A program made the translations under genes and the position numbers. A DNA stretch of 64,000 nt. It comes from Odobenus rosmarus divergens (lineage: Eukaryota; Chordata; Mammalia; Carnivora; Odobenidae). Of this stretch, positions 1 through 12,579 are shown piece after piece. The first letter of the stretch is position 1. Each line of letters begins with the position of its first letter. The stretch spans positions 1,727,615 through 1,791,614 of the forward strand of contig NW_004450382.1 in assembly GCF_000321225.1 (NCBI RefSeq), read 5' to 3'. The notes under the pieces are model-generated. The model saw only the letters and a list, made by a program, of their open reading frames with translations. It did no database searches and was not told the DNA's origin.

Positions 1-79
1 AGGCCTACCCTTGGGTTACAGAGAAACTTCTTTCTTGAGCAGCTAGGGCCTGTTGGTAATTTCTTTAAAATAGGATTCA

Positions 80-290
80 GGGGCGCCGGGGTGGCTCAGT
101 TGGTTAAGCGACTGCCTTCAGCTCAGGTCATGATTCCAGGGTCCTGGGATAGAGTCCCACATCGGGCTCCCTGCTTGGCAGGGAGCCTGCTTCTCCCTCT
201 CCCTCTGCCTACAGCTCCCCCTGCTTGTGCGTGCTCTCTCTCTCTCTCTTTCTGTCAAATAAATAAATGAGATTTTTTTTAAAAAAAGGA
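80..290 (+). mobile_element. CAN-SINE
   Basis: tRNA-derived carnivore SINE: head GGCGCCGGGGTGGCTCAG, CT-rich tract, (AAAT)n tail, followed by an AT-rich simple tract to about 335. Confidence 0.9.
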
Positions 291-344
291 TTCTAAATTA
301 ATTCATTAATTCATTAATTAAAATAAAATAAAATAGGATTCTAT

Positions 345-470
345 TGGGGTACCTGGCTGGCTCAGTCTGTAAAGCATGTAACTCTTGATCTTGGGGTCAT
401 GAGTTCAAGCCCCATGCTGGGCCTAGAGCTTACTTAAAAATAAATAAATAAATAAATAAAACTCTTAATT
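345..470 (+). mobile_element. Older short tRNA-SINE
   Basis: Shorter form with head GGTACCTGGCTGGCTCAGTC, the TAAAGCATG..CTCTTGATCTTGGGG body and a direct (AAAT)n tail, without the CT tract. Confidence 0.8.
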
Positions 471-823
471 AAAAAAAAATTTTTTTAAATAGGATTCACA
501 AGACCCAACCTTTTCTCTGACTCCATGGAAGGCCTTGGAAAGGGTCCCCAGAGTTCCAAAAGCAGCTGCTCAGCTGGTCTGTGGAGCTTTCTTATCCTTT
601 CCCTTCCCTGTCACCTCATTGCATTTCTCTGTCCTTTGTTCTCTTCTCTTTGGGTTTGTGGCCCCAAACAGTGTTTCTTCCACCTCCTTCCTGCCTCTTT
701 GTCTCTGTAAATTCTCTCCTGCTCAGAAAAAAGTAGAAGCATCGTCCAGTGCTTTCTTCTCTCAGTCCCTCCTGGCACCAGGAGCTGCTGCCTTTTGTGG
801 TTTTTAAGAGTTTAGACTCCATG

Positions 824-1026
824 AGGCGCCTGGGTGGCTCAGTCATTGTTAAGCGTGTCTGCCTTCGGCTCGGGTCATGATCCCAGGGTCCTGGGATCGA
901 GCCCGGCATCGGGCTCCCTGCTCCGCGGGAAGCCTGCTTCTCCCTCTCCCACTCCCCCTGCTTGTGTTCCTGCTCTCGCTGTGTCTCTCTGTCAAATAAA
1001 TAAATAAAATCTTTAAAAAAAAAAAA
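824..1026 (+). mobile_element. CAN-SINE
   Basis: Full-length, flanked by an imperfect target duplication (GTTTAGACTCC / GTTTAGATCCC). Confidence 0.9.
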
Positions 1027-2676
1027 GTTTAGATCCCATAGGCATATTTGAATGCATGAACTCCATTTGCCACCACCCTAGAAGATCCCTCCTTTCTTGT
1101 GTGCTGGAACCTGGAACCTCACAGGTTCTGCTTCTCCCCATTTCCAGCAAAGTAATGGTGCTCCTTCCTTTTACTCTGCCAAGGACCCTTTCCAGTCTGT
1201 GTGTAGAATGCATGCATGACAACTGAATGCCAGATATTGAGGATTTGAGTCATGGCATCAGGGAGCACAAGGCTGGGCTAGCCAAACTCCTAGGATGTCA
1301 TAGGCTTTAGCATCTCATGGACTTCTGGCTCTAACACTGTGTGTCCCCATTTTAGAAGGAGGCCCTTTAACGGTCCTCCTGAAAGAGAGGTGGCCAGGGA
1401 AGTCATCCGGACTCTAAACTGGAGAATCCCAACACTTCCTGCTCTGTCCCCTATGCTGGATGGACCAGTGCATCCAACACAGGAGTCAGTGCCTTCCTGC
1501 CACAGTTACCCCAGGCCAGTCATCTGTTCCCACTGTCACTTGTCCTTGCAGCTGAGCCATATGGAGAAGGCAAATTCCTAGCCATTAGTGCAGCACTCGA
1601 GACCTTTTACTGTGGATGACCCAGACAAACATCAGCAACTCAGATCCTCAGCAGCAAACACCTCAGTAGATGGCAGAGTCCCCAGTCAATCTTCCTCACC
1701 TGGAGGGATTTCAGAAAAAAACATTCATCCTCAGAAGCAGCGCTGTCCCCTCTCCAGATTTCAATCATTTGCATACCAGAGAGTTACTACGTCCGTATGA
1801 GTCTTACACCCCCAAAATGTGACTCTTACAACCCAGTGTAGCCCTCTCTGCCCTCTTCTAGCACCACCAGCAGAACAAACCATTTTCTAACAGAACTCTG
1901 GATTTTCTCACCCGCGCCCCAGCATGCTCAGTTAATGAGATTATTTCTGGCAAAAATCCTGGCAGTCAAGTTTGACCTCCTGCTCAAGCCAGTAGAAAAG
2001 CCACAGCCAACAAAGTCAAAACCTGGAGACTCTAATTGGAAACTTCATGTGAGTCTCTTCTTATTGTCAGTGAGTTAACTTGGATCTCTTCCCTGTGACC
2101 ACAGTGACCAGTTCTGTGGCCATGAAAGTAGACCTGACAGGCATATAGGTCAAATCCTGGCTAGCAGGAATCCTTCCCAGCTTCCCAGCAGTGCAGCTTT
2201 TCATATGCAGCTTGTCATTCCCTTCTGTCCCGGTGGTGGTTTCTCCTCAGCTTACCAGCCTCCCTTTGTACTCTCAGGGAAGGATCCTTAGGATCTGATT
2301 CCAGCCCAGAGCTTTTCAAGTGTTTCCTGGAACCTGCTTCCAGCCCTGGCCAAGCAGAACGAGTACGGCTTGTTGCTCCCTCCAGGTTTCCTCCACCTTA
2401 TAGAATCCCCGTGAAAATACATCCATCCCCAAAATGCCAAATCTAGTCTCTCTTCCCTGAATCCCAATAAGCAAGTCTTCTCCCACCCCCAGGCCAAGAG
2501 CAGACCAGAGGGTAGAGGGGAAAGTGGGTAGGGCAGGCCAAAGAGGGCTCAGGTGTTTATTTGGAGCCTGGCGGAGCAAAAGAAAGTATTGTCTGCCCCA
2601 GCCAGACACCTCATTTGCCCTTCTGCTCTGGAGCACTGAGGGACAAAGTAGAGTGTTAATTAGAACTAAGACTGTC

Positions 2677-2878
2677 GGGATGCCTGGGTGGCTCAGTCGT
2701 TAAGCGTCTGCCTTCCGCTCAGGTCATGAACCCAGGGTCCTGGGATCGAGCCCCTTTTCGGGCTCCCTGCTCCGCGGGAAGCCTGCTTCTCCCTCTCCCA
2801 CTCCCCCTGCGTGTGTTCCCTCTCTCGCTGTGTCTCTCTCTGTCAAATAAATAAATAAAATCTTTAAAAAAAAAAAAA
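2677..2878 (+). mobile_element. CAN-SINE
   Basis: Full-length, with target duplication AACTAAGACTGTC on both sides. Confidence 0.92.
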
Positions 2879-3254
2879 ACTAAGACTGTCTTCAGAGCAG
2901 TGCAGTATCTCTGGAAACTAGGGAGAGACTGGGTGAAGGAAGAATAAATGTAAGAGTCTAGATAGGCGATGATGAGGCAGACTCACGGCTGTAGAGGGAT
3001 AAAGGGTAAAAAGGAGCTTTTGGAGGTCCCCTGAGAAGCTAGCCAAAGAAGTATTTCCTTTGTTCTTTTCTGGTCAGTCTTATCTCAAGGGTGGATCCTG
3101 ATTGACAGTCACACTCCAGGACCATCCCCAGCCCTAGGGACTTTCACAGCCTGAGTAGTATCTGGGCCTCCTTCCCATTCCTTTCACTGAAGAAAACAGA
3201 TGGCTCTGAAGCGTAAAAAGGAGGCCGGCCCCAGCCCCATTCTGTAACTTCTGT

Positions 3255-3400
3255 TTAATACTTATCAGAACACCATGCTGGGCGCTTTCTCTCCATCATC
3301 TTATAGAATTCCTACTTGATGAGGAAACTAAAGCCCAAAGACATGAAATAATCTGCTCAAAGGCAAATTAGAACTTAAGTCCTTCTGACTCAGAAGGTCT
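3255..3400 (-). repeat. MIR-like fragment
   Basis: GATGAGGAAACTAAAGCCCA core of a reverse MIR. Confidence 0.55.
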
Positions 3401-4286
3401 TTTCTCATTGTCACCTTTTCTTCCTCCCTTTCCTATCTTTTCCTTCTCTGAGTTTGCCTCCGTCCAACATGGTGCCATAACAGCAAACTTGGTGAAAAGC
3501 CGAGACCGAGTTTTCCCTTCCTATGGGGAAAGTTAGAGAAATAGGCCTGAGGATGCTCTGGATCCCTAAGCGCCCTTGCCGTAACGCACCGAATGTGTCA
3601 GTTACACTCTCGACAAAGAGGTTGGGGGCCTTCTCTTCTGTATATGCTCCATTTCCTACATCTGCTCTCTCACATAACCCCCAAAACACACGCACATTCA
3701 ACCAACTATTACTGCCTCCCATATTCTAGGCTAGAGGTGTAAAGATGAGTCAGATTTGCCTCTTGCTGTCCAACGGCCCCCAGTACAGAAACAGACAAGT
3801 AAAGAAAGAATTATGGAAAAGTTTCTCAGGTATGATGGTAGGAGACTGTCAGGGTTAATTAAGGACATAAAAGAGAAATCGGTCAGTTCTGGCCCAAGGA
3901 AGGAATTAATGCTAAATCTTGAACTTTTGGGCTGTTTATCAAATACACAAAGGGAAGAACCTCTCAAGCAAAGGGGAACCCATGTAAGCAAGCACTTGAA
4001 GGCAAAAAAAATCCTATGTGTTGGAAACTGCAAACCATTTGCAAAATCTAGAATATAGGGCACAAGGGAGATATAGCAAGAAGCAAAGCTGAAAAGTGGG
4101 TAGAACGGAAGACGTGTCTGAATTCTTAAGGTCTCCAAAGCTGCAGTCAGAAACCCCCTTAGAGGCTTCAGCCTATGGGCAATATGAACAAACTCAAACA
4201 TTTCTCTATCAATCTTGGTCCCATCATCAAGGATCTTCATTTTGCTGCACCAAAGCCTTCTAAGACTGAAGTAGAGCATCAGGAAA

Positions 4287-4315
4287 GCCAATTTGGGCAG
4301 CCTGGCCCCCAATCC
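4287..4315 (+). repeat. 29-base direct repeat, copy 1
   Basis: Identical over 29 bases to 6375-6403 (core TTTGGGCAGCCTGGCCCCCA); flanks unrelated. Confidence 0.9.
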
Positions 4316-5773
4316 CTATCCGGGTCACATTCAAGCTCCCAAGTGTGACAAGAAACATGTTGGATCCTTAGAAACCATGGGAAGCTTGCCCAGAAAGAAT
4401 CCATTTCCAGCCAGCTGGTCAGCTTTTTCTGTCTGAGCCAATAGAGGGCAGGAAAACTCTCCTGTCTCCTGCATGTGCCCCCTACCTCCAGGCAAGAAAT
4501 AGATAACATGCCCCTGAGTCCCCCTACCCCTTCCAGACCATTTGTTCACTGCCTCCATTCTATTGCTCTTATTCCTAGAAAACTAACCCTTTTCTCACCC
4601 TTCACCCCATCACTGGTCAACTTCCATGGTGCTCCCCTAAATATATTGAGGGCTCATAGTCTTCCTCTTCGCTCCTTCTCTTCAAAATATCTTGGACTAC
4701 TTACACTCAGCTTTACAATTCTCTGAGCTTCTCGACTCTTACCAACCCTCATCTCCTTTCAACTTTCGCTCTCCACTTAATAATCATACCCCGTCCTCCT
4801 CACTACCCGGGACCTCTGAAATCTTCCTGTGCTGGTAGCTGTGGTAGACACGGGGGTAGAAACGTAAATACACTGGCCCCCCTTGAGATTCTTAATGGGA
4901 AGCATAGGAGAATGAGATAATGACGTAGAGACAGAGGTATGTATCAGGTAGTGTTTTCACAAAGCGGGAAATGGACAGTTTGGAAGGGAAGGCGCCACTA
5001 ATAGTGGAGGTGCTTGATTAGGGCATTTAGGGCAAGAGTGTGATGGGATGAGGGGCAAGAAAGGCATTCTAGACAGAGGGAACAGCCTGTGCAGAGGTCT
5101 AGAGCTACAAAATGGTATGGCTTGTAGGTATAATTGCAAAATGGTGGAACATGAAGCTGGAGAGGTAGGCAAGGATCAGGTCAGGGAGGGCCACATTTTG
5201 GACTTTACAAAATAATGGCCACTGCTTATCCACCACTTGAGGATTCTTTAAGTCTTTGAATTCTCACAACAACTCTGCAGTAGGTGGTATTATGTCCATG
5301 TTATATGTGAAGCATCACCCCTTCTCCTTTGGATATCTCCATTTAACTGTTTAGTGCCACTGCTTCTCACCCTTTTCCCCCACCCCCTACCATTTGGCCA
5401 CACCACAGTATTTCATGTTTGCCTTCCTTGTATTTTTGTACCTTTGCTCACGTTGTTCCAACAGCCTAGAATGCCTTCCCTTTGATACACTGCCTGAAAA
5501 GACTCTATTCATCCTGTAAGACCCATCCAGTTCCCCTCCTATGTGAAGTCTCCCGGAAGCTAGGTTTAAAAAGAGTGAGTCCCTTCCTCCTGTGTGAGAA
5601 AATGCTGTCTCTCCTATAATCCCTTTAGCAAATTGTATTCCCAATATTTTCTCAAGAGCAGAGCCACATAGGAGACGAATAAATGTTTATGAACATAGAA
5701 ATTAGAAATAATTTGGTTTGAAATGACACCTTTACTGCCAGTTCTCAAACAACTTTTTTCTTCTCTTTTGTAG

Positions 5774-5826
5774 CCAAACGAGTGAACGAGGTGATCGTGG
5801 GGAGTGACCAGCTCATGGAGATCTGA
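5774..5826 (+). CDS. EIF2B3: EIF2B3 terminal coding exon (eIF2B gamma subunit C-terminus)
   Basis: This is the final coding exon of the gamma subunit of eIF2B, the guanine-nucleotide exchange factor that recycles eIF2-GDP for translation initiation in the cytosol. The exon begins after the acceptor at 5771-5773. It completes a split alanine codon and then encodes KRVNEVIVGSDQLMEI and a TGA at 5824-5826. This matches the known mammalian C-terminus almost residue for residue (human has N where this has S). Only this 3' end is in the window; the rest of the gene lies upstream. The 3'UTR runs about 110 bases to an AATAAA. Confidence 0.95.
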
Positions 5827-5913
5827 GTTCTGAGCAAGTCAGACTCCTTTCTCTTGGCCCTCAGAACTACAGATGTTGGCTGGCCCACCTGTTTGACTCT
5901 GTATTTATTTCCC

Positions 5914-5919
5914 AATAAA
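5914..5919 (+). terminator. EIF2B3: EIF2B3 polyadenylation signal
   Basis: A canonical AATAAA lies 88 bases after the EIF2B3 stop. Cleavage is expected near 5930-5940, exactly where an old SINE begins. Confidence 0.8.
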
Positions 5920-5933
5920 GAAGGGCTCCCATG

Positions 5934-6045
5934 GGGTGCCTGGCTGGCTCAGTCAGTAGAGCATGAGGCTCTTGATCTCGGGGTTGTGAGTTTGAGCCTC
6001 ACGTTGGGTGTAAAATTTATTTAAATAAACTTTAAAAAGGACGGG
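5934..6045 (+). mobile_element. Older short tRNA-SINE
   Basis: Head GGGTGCCTGGCTGGCTCAG and the CTTGATCTCGGGGTTGTGAG body; it abuts the EIF2B3 polyadenylation site. Confidence 0.8.
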
Positions 6046-6374
6046 GGGGGCATTCCCAAAGGTATGCCGGAGACTTGAGTAGTCCCAAGCGCCGGGTTTG
6101 AGTCACGTGGCAAAAACCATCTAGAGCCAGTGTGTAGAACAGGATAAGACGCAGTGGCCTGGCTCTTGTGTACTGTGCTTATCAGGCAGGGGCGGCAGGG
6201 TAAAGCTCTTAGGAGGACTGCTTTCTGACTGGTTGGCCCAGCCTAGCCCATAAAAGCGTCTTCCACCTGAAAGGACCCAGAAGTACTTCAGTTCCTGACC
6301 CTAATCAGGCTTTCTAGACCCATAGGCCCAGCTGCTGGCAGTGCCACCTCGTACATGAGGCTCCTTCTCCAGCT

Positions 6375-6403
6375 GCCAATTTGGGCAGCCTGGCCCCCAA
6401 TCC
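6375..6403 (+). repeat. 29-base direct repeat, copy 2
   Basis: Second copy of the 4287-4315 sequence, 2.09 kb away, on the other side of the EIF2B3 3' end. Confidence 0.9.
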
Positions 6404-6633
6404 TTAGTCCAGGACTTAATACTCTACTCTGTTCCACAGATTCCCAGGCCCTGCCACCTCCCCACCTCCAGCCTCACCTGCCATTCACTCCCTACTTCCC
6501 AGTCACTAGTCAGGTTTTCCATGTCAACTGTTGACTTTTGGAGACTTAAAACAGGCAGGAGGCAGCCCTGGCCTAGGCATCAAGCCTAACTCCACTGGTC
6601 TTAGCGGAGGCAAGAGCAATAAAAGAAAGCCGT

Positions 6634-6836
6634 GGGGCACCTGGGGGGCTCAGTCAGTTAGGCGGCTGACTTCAGCTCAGGTCATGATCCCAGGGTCCTG
6701 AGATCGAGCCCCGCATCAGGCGCCCTGCTCGGCGGGAGGCCTGCTTCTCCCTCTGCCTGCCGCTCTTTCTGCTTGTGCACATGCGCGCTGTCTCTCATCA
6801 AATAGGTAAATAAAATCTTTTTTAAAATAAATAAAA
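6634..6836 (+). mobile_element. CAN-SINE
   Basis: Flanked by the target duplication AATAAAAGAAAGCC. Confidence 0.9.
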
Positions 6837-7582
6837 ATAAAAGAAAGCCATGATCTATGAAGCCAGACAGACTCCTTCTCACCTCCCCTTAGTGAGGAGT
6901 CTATGGTCTATTCAACCTGGTAAGTAAGAGCCAGGAAGCTTTATCATGATTTGAGTCTTTCTGACTCTTCTCCAGCTGCACTCCTTTATATCCTAATTAT
7001 ACTGCCTCTCCTGCTTCAGATAATTAAGAAGTAAGACTTCCATACTCATAGCCCTTCTGGAATCCTGTCCGCCTTCCCTTTACCACCCCCACTCCCAAAC
7101 ACACGCATCCTGGGCTCTTGCCTCCCCCTGCACTCCTTTACAACCTGCAGGTGTTTGGTGGAAGATAAAAGTGGTTCCTGGGGTGAGATTTTACCTCCTA
7201 GAATTATCAAAGTAAAGGTTTCCCTTGATGTGCTCACTGTGGGTGGCAGTAATTATAAAGAATGATTTGAAATACTGGTTTCCACGTTGCTTCAAAAATC
7301 CGAAGTCTCTAAAGTTCATTGGTGTAATCTTGCTTGAATCTTAGCGCTGGTCTCATTGAACTCGTGAGAGACTGGATGAGCATTCCTACCTGGGGGGATC
7401 TCCACCTCCACCAGCCTTCTTGGGAGCCTCGAGCTCCACATTCCTACCACTGGTGGGGACAAGGTTCCTGAACGCTTGTCCTCATCAGACAGGAGCCAAA
7501 ATGGCCCAGCAGAAGTGGTTGAAAGAGATAGGACTGCGGGGGAGGGGGAGCGGGAGTAAAGAGCTGTGCAGTGCCCCGGCGG

Positions 7583-7605
7583 CGGGGGGGGGGGGGGGGG
7601 GGGGG
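7583..7605 (+). repeat. Poly-G tract
   Basis: About 22 consecutive G residues; a potential G-quadruplex and a likely sequencing weak point. Confidence 0.85.
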
Positions 7606-8956
7606 TGTCCCCTATTGAAATGAAATCTGTGGAGCTCAGATGACACTGGCTGAAAGGAGACCTGCCCTCCGGAATGTTGCTTGGCTTTGGCCCAGTCGCC
7701 ACCTCTCCTCTGTCCCTGTGTTTCCACATCTGCAAAATGGGAAAGTTGCACTGGACAACTTCTAAAGGCTCTTCCTATTCTCAAGTTCTGTCCCCTCTCT
7801 CAGAGCTTTCTGACCCTTGGGATCCAGGTGGCCCAAGAGGCCAGAAGGCTGCTCCTTGTGAACAGAAAGGGGATGAAGCTGGATAGGTTTGGAAGGAGGT
7901 AGGTGGGGGACAAGAAGGGATTGAATAAACTGTCCCAGAGCCTTCCCGTACCCCTTCCTGATCTTCCCCACGGAGCCCTTGTGGAATCCCTGACTGCAGG
8001 ATAGAGGAAAGACCTCTCCTCCACCTTTCCTTGCACAAGCCCATGAGCAGCCCTGCTCCAAGAAAAGGAGGGAGCTGGAGAAAACAGGACAAGGTAAGGG
8101 TTTCCCTGGGGAAGGCCTCGCTTAATTTTAAGTCCCAGCTGGAAACAACCCCAGCCCAGGACACTGATGCTATTGTCTCCAAAAACACCAGGATTGACTG
8201 GGTGCCCAAGATGCTTTCATTTCTCTTCTCTTTGCTCTATTTGCCAGAAGGCAGGGACCGTTTTTGTTTCCTTTTGGCAGCAGCTACAGAGAGTTTGAAA
8301 GTATCTAAAAGATAGTGAGCAAATGAATTTCCACTGGCCAGCCACCTCTCCACGGGGCGGAAGCCAGAAGAGCCAGGCAGGTAAAGGGGTCGCCTGCCCC
8401 GCCTCTCTCAGGGATGCTCCGTGAGGGAAGTGGAGGTGAGAAGGAAGGGGGCTTTCAGTACCAATCAGGGAGGACTCTGGGGAGGTGTTGGGCAACAACA
8501 CCTGGAGTTCTGGGAGCTTGCCAGGTCAGACAAAATTTGATATCTACTACTCCAGGAACCCCTCCCCCAGTAACACCTCACCCTCACCTGCTGGCAACAG
8601 CTCCTGAGCCAGTAAGGGGACTGACTGCCAAGACTGCCCTCCAAGCTTTTTCCCAAGGCCAGAGGCTGAACTTCTTCCCAGTCCTTCACCACATTACTCT
8701 TCCTATCCTGCTCCCATCCATGGAGGTGGCGGGGAGGGGGTTCATGGGGAATTGTCTTTAGCTGGAGCCCCAGGAGCAATCTAGGGACCTGCAGAGCCTA
8801 GTTTATAAGCTGTTTCTATTTCCAGAGAACCGCAGAAAGCACACTTTCTTTATCCACAGCCCTCCCTACCCCTAAGGAGGTACATAAGCCAGGCCTTTGT
8901 GTGCTGTTTTCTAAATAGTTAAATGTGTCTGAGGAAGAGGGAGTGGGTGTGGGAAG

Positions 8957-8965
8957 GACCACCCA
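8957..8965 (+). promoter_or_regulatory. Candidate distal GLI site upstream of PTCH2
   Basis: An exact GACCACCCA lies about 4 kb upstream of the PTCH2 ATG in non-SINE sequence. A random match is possible, since about one would be expected by chance in a window of this size. Confidence 0.3.
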
Positions 8966-9513
8966 GACACAAGGTCTAGAAAACTTAGCTCTGATGGAGC
9001 TCACAGGGAAGGAAAGAGGCTGGGCAGGAGCACACATTCTACTTGAAGCCGGGATGACTTGTCCTCGACCTGAGCCATCTGCCGCCACCCAGAAGGACTG
9101 CATAGGGGCTTTTCTGCTATAGATAAATGGGGGAGATTCGGCTTTGATTCTCAGCCTCTATTCTTACTCCACCTTCAAGGTAAAAGGCCATTTTCTGATC
9201 TCTGGTTGCAGCCTCTGACACTAGAGACTTGACAGGTGCTATTGGCCTAAAGCTGCCTATAGGGAAGGGGGTATATAGTCCCAGGCTTGGCCATTAAACA
9301 TAATGGATGGCAGGGGGAGTGGGGGAGTTGGTGGTGCCAGGGCTCCTTGCTTCCCTCTTCCACATCTCAGGGTTACTGACTCTGCTGGGCCCAGATAACC
9401 AAAGCCGGCCCAAAGCATGAGTGAGAAGCCTGGGGGAATGCCAAGGAAAGAAGGCCTGCCCTAGTTCCTCCCACATGGACCCTACCCTGAAGCCAAGCTA
9501 GTCACTTTCCAAC

Positions 9514-9514
<1 letters not shown>

Positions 9515-9552
<38 letters not shown>
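9515..9552 (+). repeat. (TG)n microsatellite
   Basis: About 18 TG units. Confidence 0.95.
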
Positions 9553-9555
<3 letters not shown>

Positions 9556-9814
9556 CTCACTTTTCCTGGCACTGTTCCTCAGCCACATATATTATCTCAT
9601 TTAATCCTTATGTCAATGTCAGAGATCATATGACTTGCCCAAGCTCTCATAAGCAGACCTTGAACCAATGTCTTCTTTTTGATTTGATAATCCTCCCACC
9701 TCTCCCATCCAATCCCTCTAACTTAAACCTCCCTGAGTGTTCCACCTCACAGTAGTTTCCGCTGTGGTCTTTGTGCTCTCCCCTAGGCTGTGAACTTCGA
9801 AAAAGCAGGTACCC

Positions 9815-10015
9815 TGGGACGCCTGGGTGGCTCAGTCGTTAAGCGTCTGCCTTCGGCTCAGGTCATGATCCCGGGGTCCTGGGATCGAGTCCCACATCGG
9901 GCTCCTTTCTCAGTGAGGAGCCTGCTTCTCCGTCTCCCTCTACTGCTCCCCCTGCTTGTGCTCTCTCTCTCTCTCTGACAAATAAATAAATAAAAATCTT
10001 TAAAAAAGAAAAAAA
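9815..10015 (+). mobile_element. CAN-SINE
   Basis: Flanked by GAAAAAGCAGGTACC on the left and AAAAAGCAGGTACC on the right. Confidence 0.92.
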
Positions 10016-10793
10016 AGAAAAAGCAGGTACCTGCAAATCCAGAGCTTAGCAAAGGGGTGGACACATAACAGACCTTAAGGGATTTTTGTCTCGATCAGTA
10101 GTTAGATTTACTCCTTGGTGATAATGAATTAATTAGATTGCTTTTCTTTTTTGTTATTCTTTGGAGAACTTCTCTGGTTTGAGCCCAAAACACATTCCCA
10201 GATCCAGTGGAAGTGACACTGGACCAGGCTGTTCCACAGTGAAGCAGGCTACTTATAGAGAGAGAAGAGGCGCTTCTGCCTCCCTTCCTGTTCCCTGGGG
10301 TCTGTGGCTTTAGCTGGCCCTGGCTGAGCTCAGCTGCACTCAAGAAATCACTTCGTTGGGGAAAAGAAAGGTCATCTTGGAGCTTGGAGCGGCCAGAGGG
10401 CACTAGGCCCTGGGTTGGAATGGTTAGAACTACAGACCAGTTTCTCCCACACTGGGTCTTTGGACTTTGGCAAGAAGTTTTCCCAGCAGGCAAGCCCTAC
10501 CCTGGAAGCATCCACAGAAATGCTGGGCTTCACCACAGTTGTTAGCAATGGTGGGCCTGTGGTAGAAGCAGAGTCCCAAGGTCCAGACGATTACAAATCT
10601 TTCTCCATGGACTTGGGCTTGCAGAGTCTGGTTAGAGGGAAGGAGGTCTCAAGAGCTACTTACAGCAAAGTCTGTCTGCTTGGGTACCCAGCCATACTCA
10701 GCTGGATTGCCCCAAGAGCAATCCAGGGGCCCATACAGCTAGTTTAGAGGCTATTTCTATACCCAGAGAATTGCTGAGGGTACACGTTCCTTT

Positions 10794-11007
10794 TTTTGTT
10801 TTTTTTTTTCCGGAAAGAATTTATTTATTTCTTTGACAGAGAGCGGGAGAGACAGCAAGAGAGAGCACAAGCAGGGGGAGGAACAGAGGGAGAGGGAGAA
10901 GCAGGCTCCCCGCTGAGCGGGGAGCCCAATGCGGGGCTCGATCCCCGGACCCCGGGATCATGGCCTGAGCTGAAGGCAACCACCTAACTGAGCCACCCAG
11001 GTGCCCC
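10794..11007 (-). mobile_element. CAN-SINE
   Basis: Reverse-oriented, ending GAGCCACCCAGGTGCCCC. Target duplication about GAGG(G/A)TACAC. Confidence 0.88.
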
Positions 11008-11657
11008 TGAGGATACACTTCCTTGGATCCTCCTATTCCAGCATCTTCCCCAGATGCCGAGGATACACTTTCTTTATCCACAACAGGATAACATGGAAGA
11101 AGAAAGTGCTAAGCACATATGCTGCTTTTAATATGTAGTTACTACTTGGCCAAAAGCATCCTGCATGTATTACTTCCTCCATAGGCATTTTGCTGGATGG
11201 ATGGACCAAGAGATGTGGCAAACCTGTTAGGTGAAGTTCATCCCCTCAGCCTAAAATTTCCCTTTCCACAGGACGGAGGCTCTGGAAATAATGTTAATTG
11301 ACACGTTTTCAAAAAGCAATTTGGCAATGTGTAGCAAGAGCCATAAAAATGTTCATACTTTTTGACCCAACACCCTCACTTCTGGGAATCTGTCCTAAGG
11401 ACATTCTCCAAATGATTGATACAAACACTATGTAGTAACATGAAATGTTAATGATGTAATGATAAACAAGTCTGAAGGAACTGACCAAGAAATTGGCCAG
11501 AGATAGTAGTAGTTGTATTCAAGTAATGAGTTTATTGGAGATTCTGTTTCTCTTTCCCAAACCTTGCATGTTAGAATATTGATTTTACCCTCCTCTGACA
11601 CTCAGGGTTAATCATTCAGAAACCTGGCAGAAACAGCTCAGGTCTGTTGATGAAAAT

Positions 11658-11859
11658 TTTTTTCGTTTTTTAAGATTTTATTTAGTTATTTGACAGAGAG
11701 AGACACAGCGAGAGTTGGAACACAAGCAGGGGGAGTGGAAGAGGGAGAAGCAGGCTTCCCGCAGAGCAGGGAGCCCGATATGGGGCTCGATCCCAGGACC
11801 CTGGGACCATGACCTGAGCTGAAGGCAGATGCTTAACGACTGAGCCACCCAGGCGCCCC
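11658..11859 (-). mobile_element. CAN-SINE
   Basis: Reverse-oriented, flanked by GTTGATGAAAATTT. Confidence 0.9.
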
Positions 11860-12579
11860 AGTTGATGAAAATTTAATAAAGGAACTAGTCTCTGTTTCCA
11901 GTCCTTTCCACCCTGGTTTCTGCAACTCTCAGTGACTCACTCAACCATTACTGAGCACCTACTTATTGTCTAGTGAGGGAGGCAGAGTGTCAAGTACATA
12001 AGTTGTGTCATAAATGCAATAATAGTGTGTTACAAGGAGCACAATGAAAGAAGCAACTGTCAGGAGGGAGGTGTGAATCAAGGCAGTCTTCAAAGAGGGG
12101 TGATTGGCTCATGTTCAGTTTTGAAGGTTGTCTTCCAAGACAACAGGGCCACAACACGTACTAAGGCAGAAACGCCTGGAATGCCACGGTGCCTTTAGGA
12201 AATTACATCTAACTCTGCAGGGCTGGAAGGAACATTGAGTGGATGTGAAGGAATTATGGGAGAGAAGGCTTTAGTTAGATCATGCGGGGCTCCGTGCTCC
12301 AAATGGGCTTTGTGTTTTGGAGCTATCATCAGATTTGCATTTTAGAGAGATGACTCTGGCCTCGGTGGAGAGTGGACTGAAAGGGACAAGAATGGAGGCA
12401 GAAAAGAGTGAAGTCAGTCTTTGGGTCTTGGCTGGGTCGGCCAGCAGATACCCTTTCTCAGCATTGGCGTCTCCTGGCTTATGCTTGGCCAGCGCCGTGC
12501 CTCCCCGGGATCGCCCTCCCTGCTCCTCCCCGAGGGCCCCGCGGGCGGCCGGGGAAGCGAGGCGTGGGGTGGCCCTGCC

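Larger units (their letters stand above)
1..5773 (+). other. EIF2B3: EIF2B3 last intron (3' part)
   Basis: This stretch lies upstream of the only recognisable EIF2B3 coding exon and ends in a polypyrimidine tract and TAG acceptor at 5771-5773. I see no other EIF2B3 exon in it. It contains CAN-SINEs, MIR fragments and otherwise unremarkable sequence. The longest open frame, on the minus strand at 3731-4312, has no recognisable domain and I treat it as noise. Confidence 0.8.
6046..12400. other. EIF2B3-PTCH2 intergenic region
   Basis: No gene is recognised here. The region holds five CAN-SINEs, a poly-G tract, a (TG)n tract, MIR-like pieces, old LINE-like sequence near 11280-11460 and a degraded ancient repeat near 11940-12150. 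An exact GLI-type 9-mer lies at 8957-8965. Confidence 0.7.

Noticed and set aside
80..290. SINE heads read as tRNA genes
   Set aside because: They retain tRNA-like A and B boxes but have the SINE CT tract, A-rich tail and target duplications; no intact cloverleaf tRNA gene was found.
3731..4312. 193-codon minus-strand open frame in the EIF2B3 intron
   Set aside because: No family resemblance and no conserved motif; chance frame.
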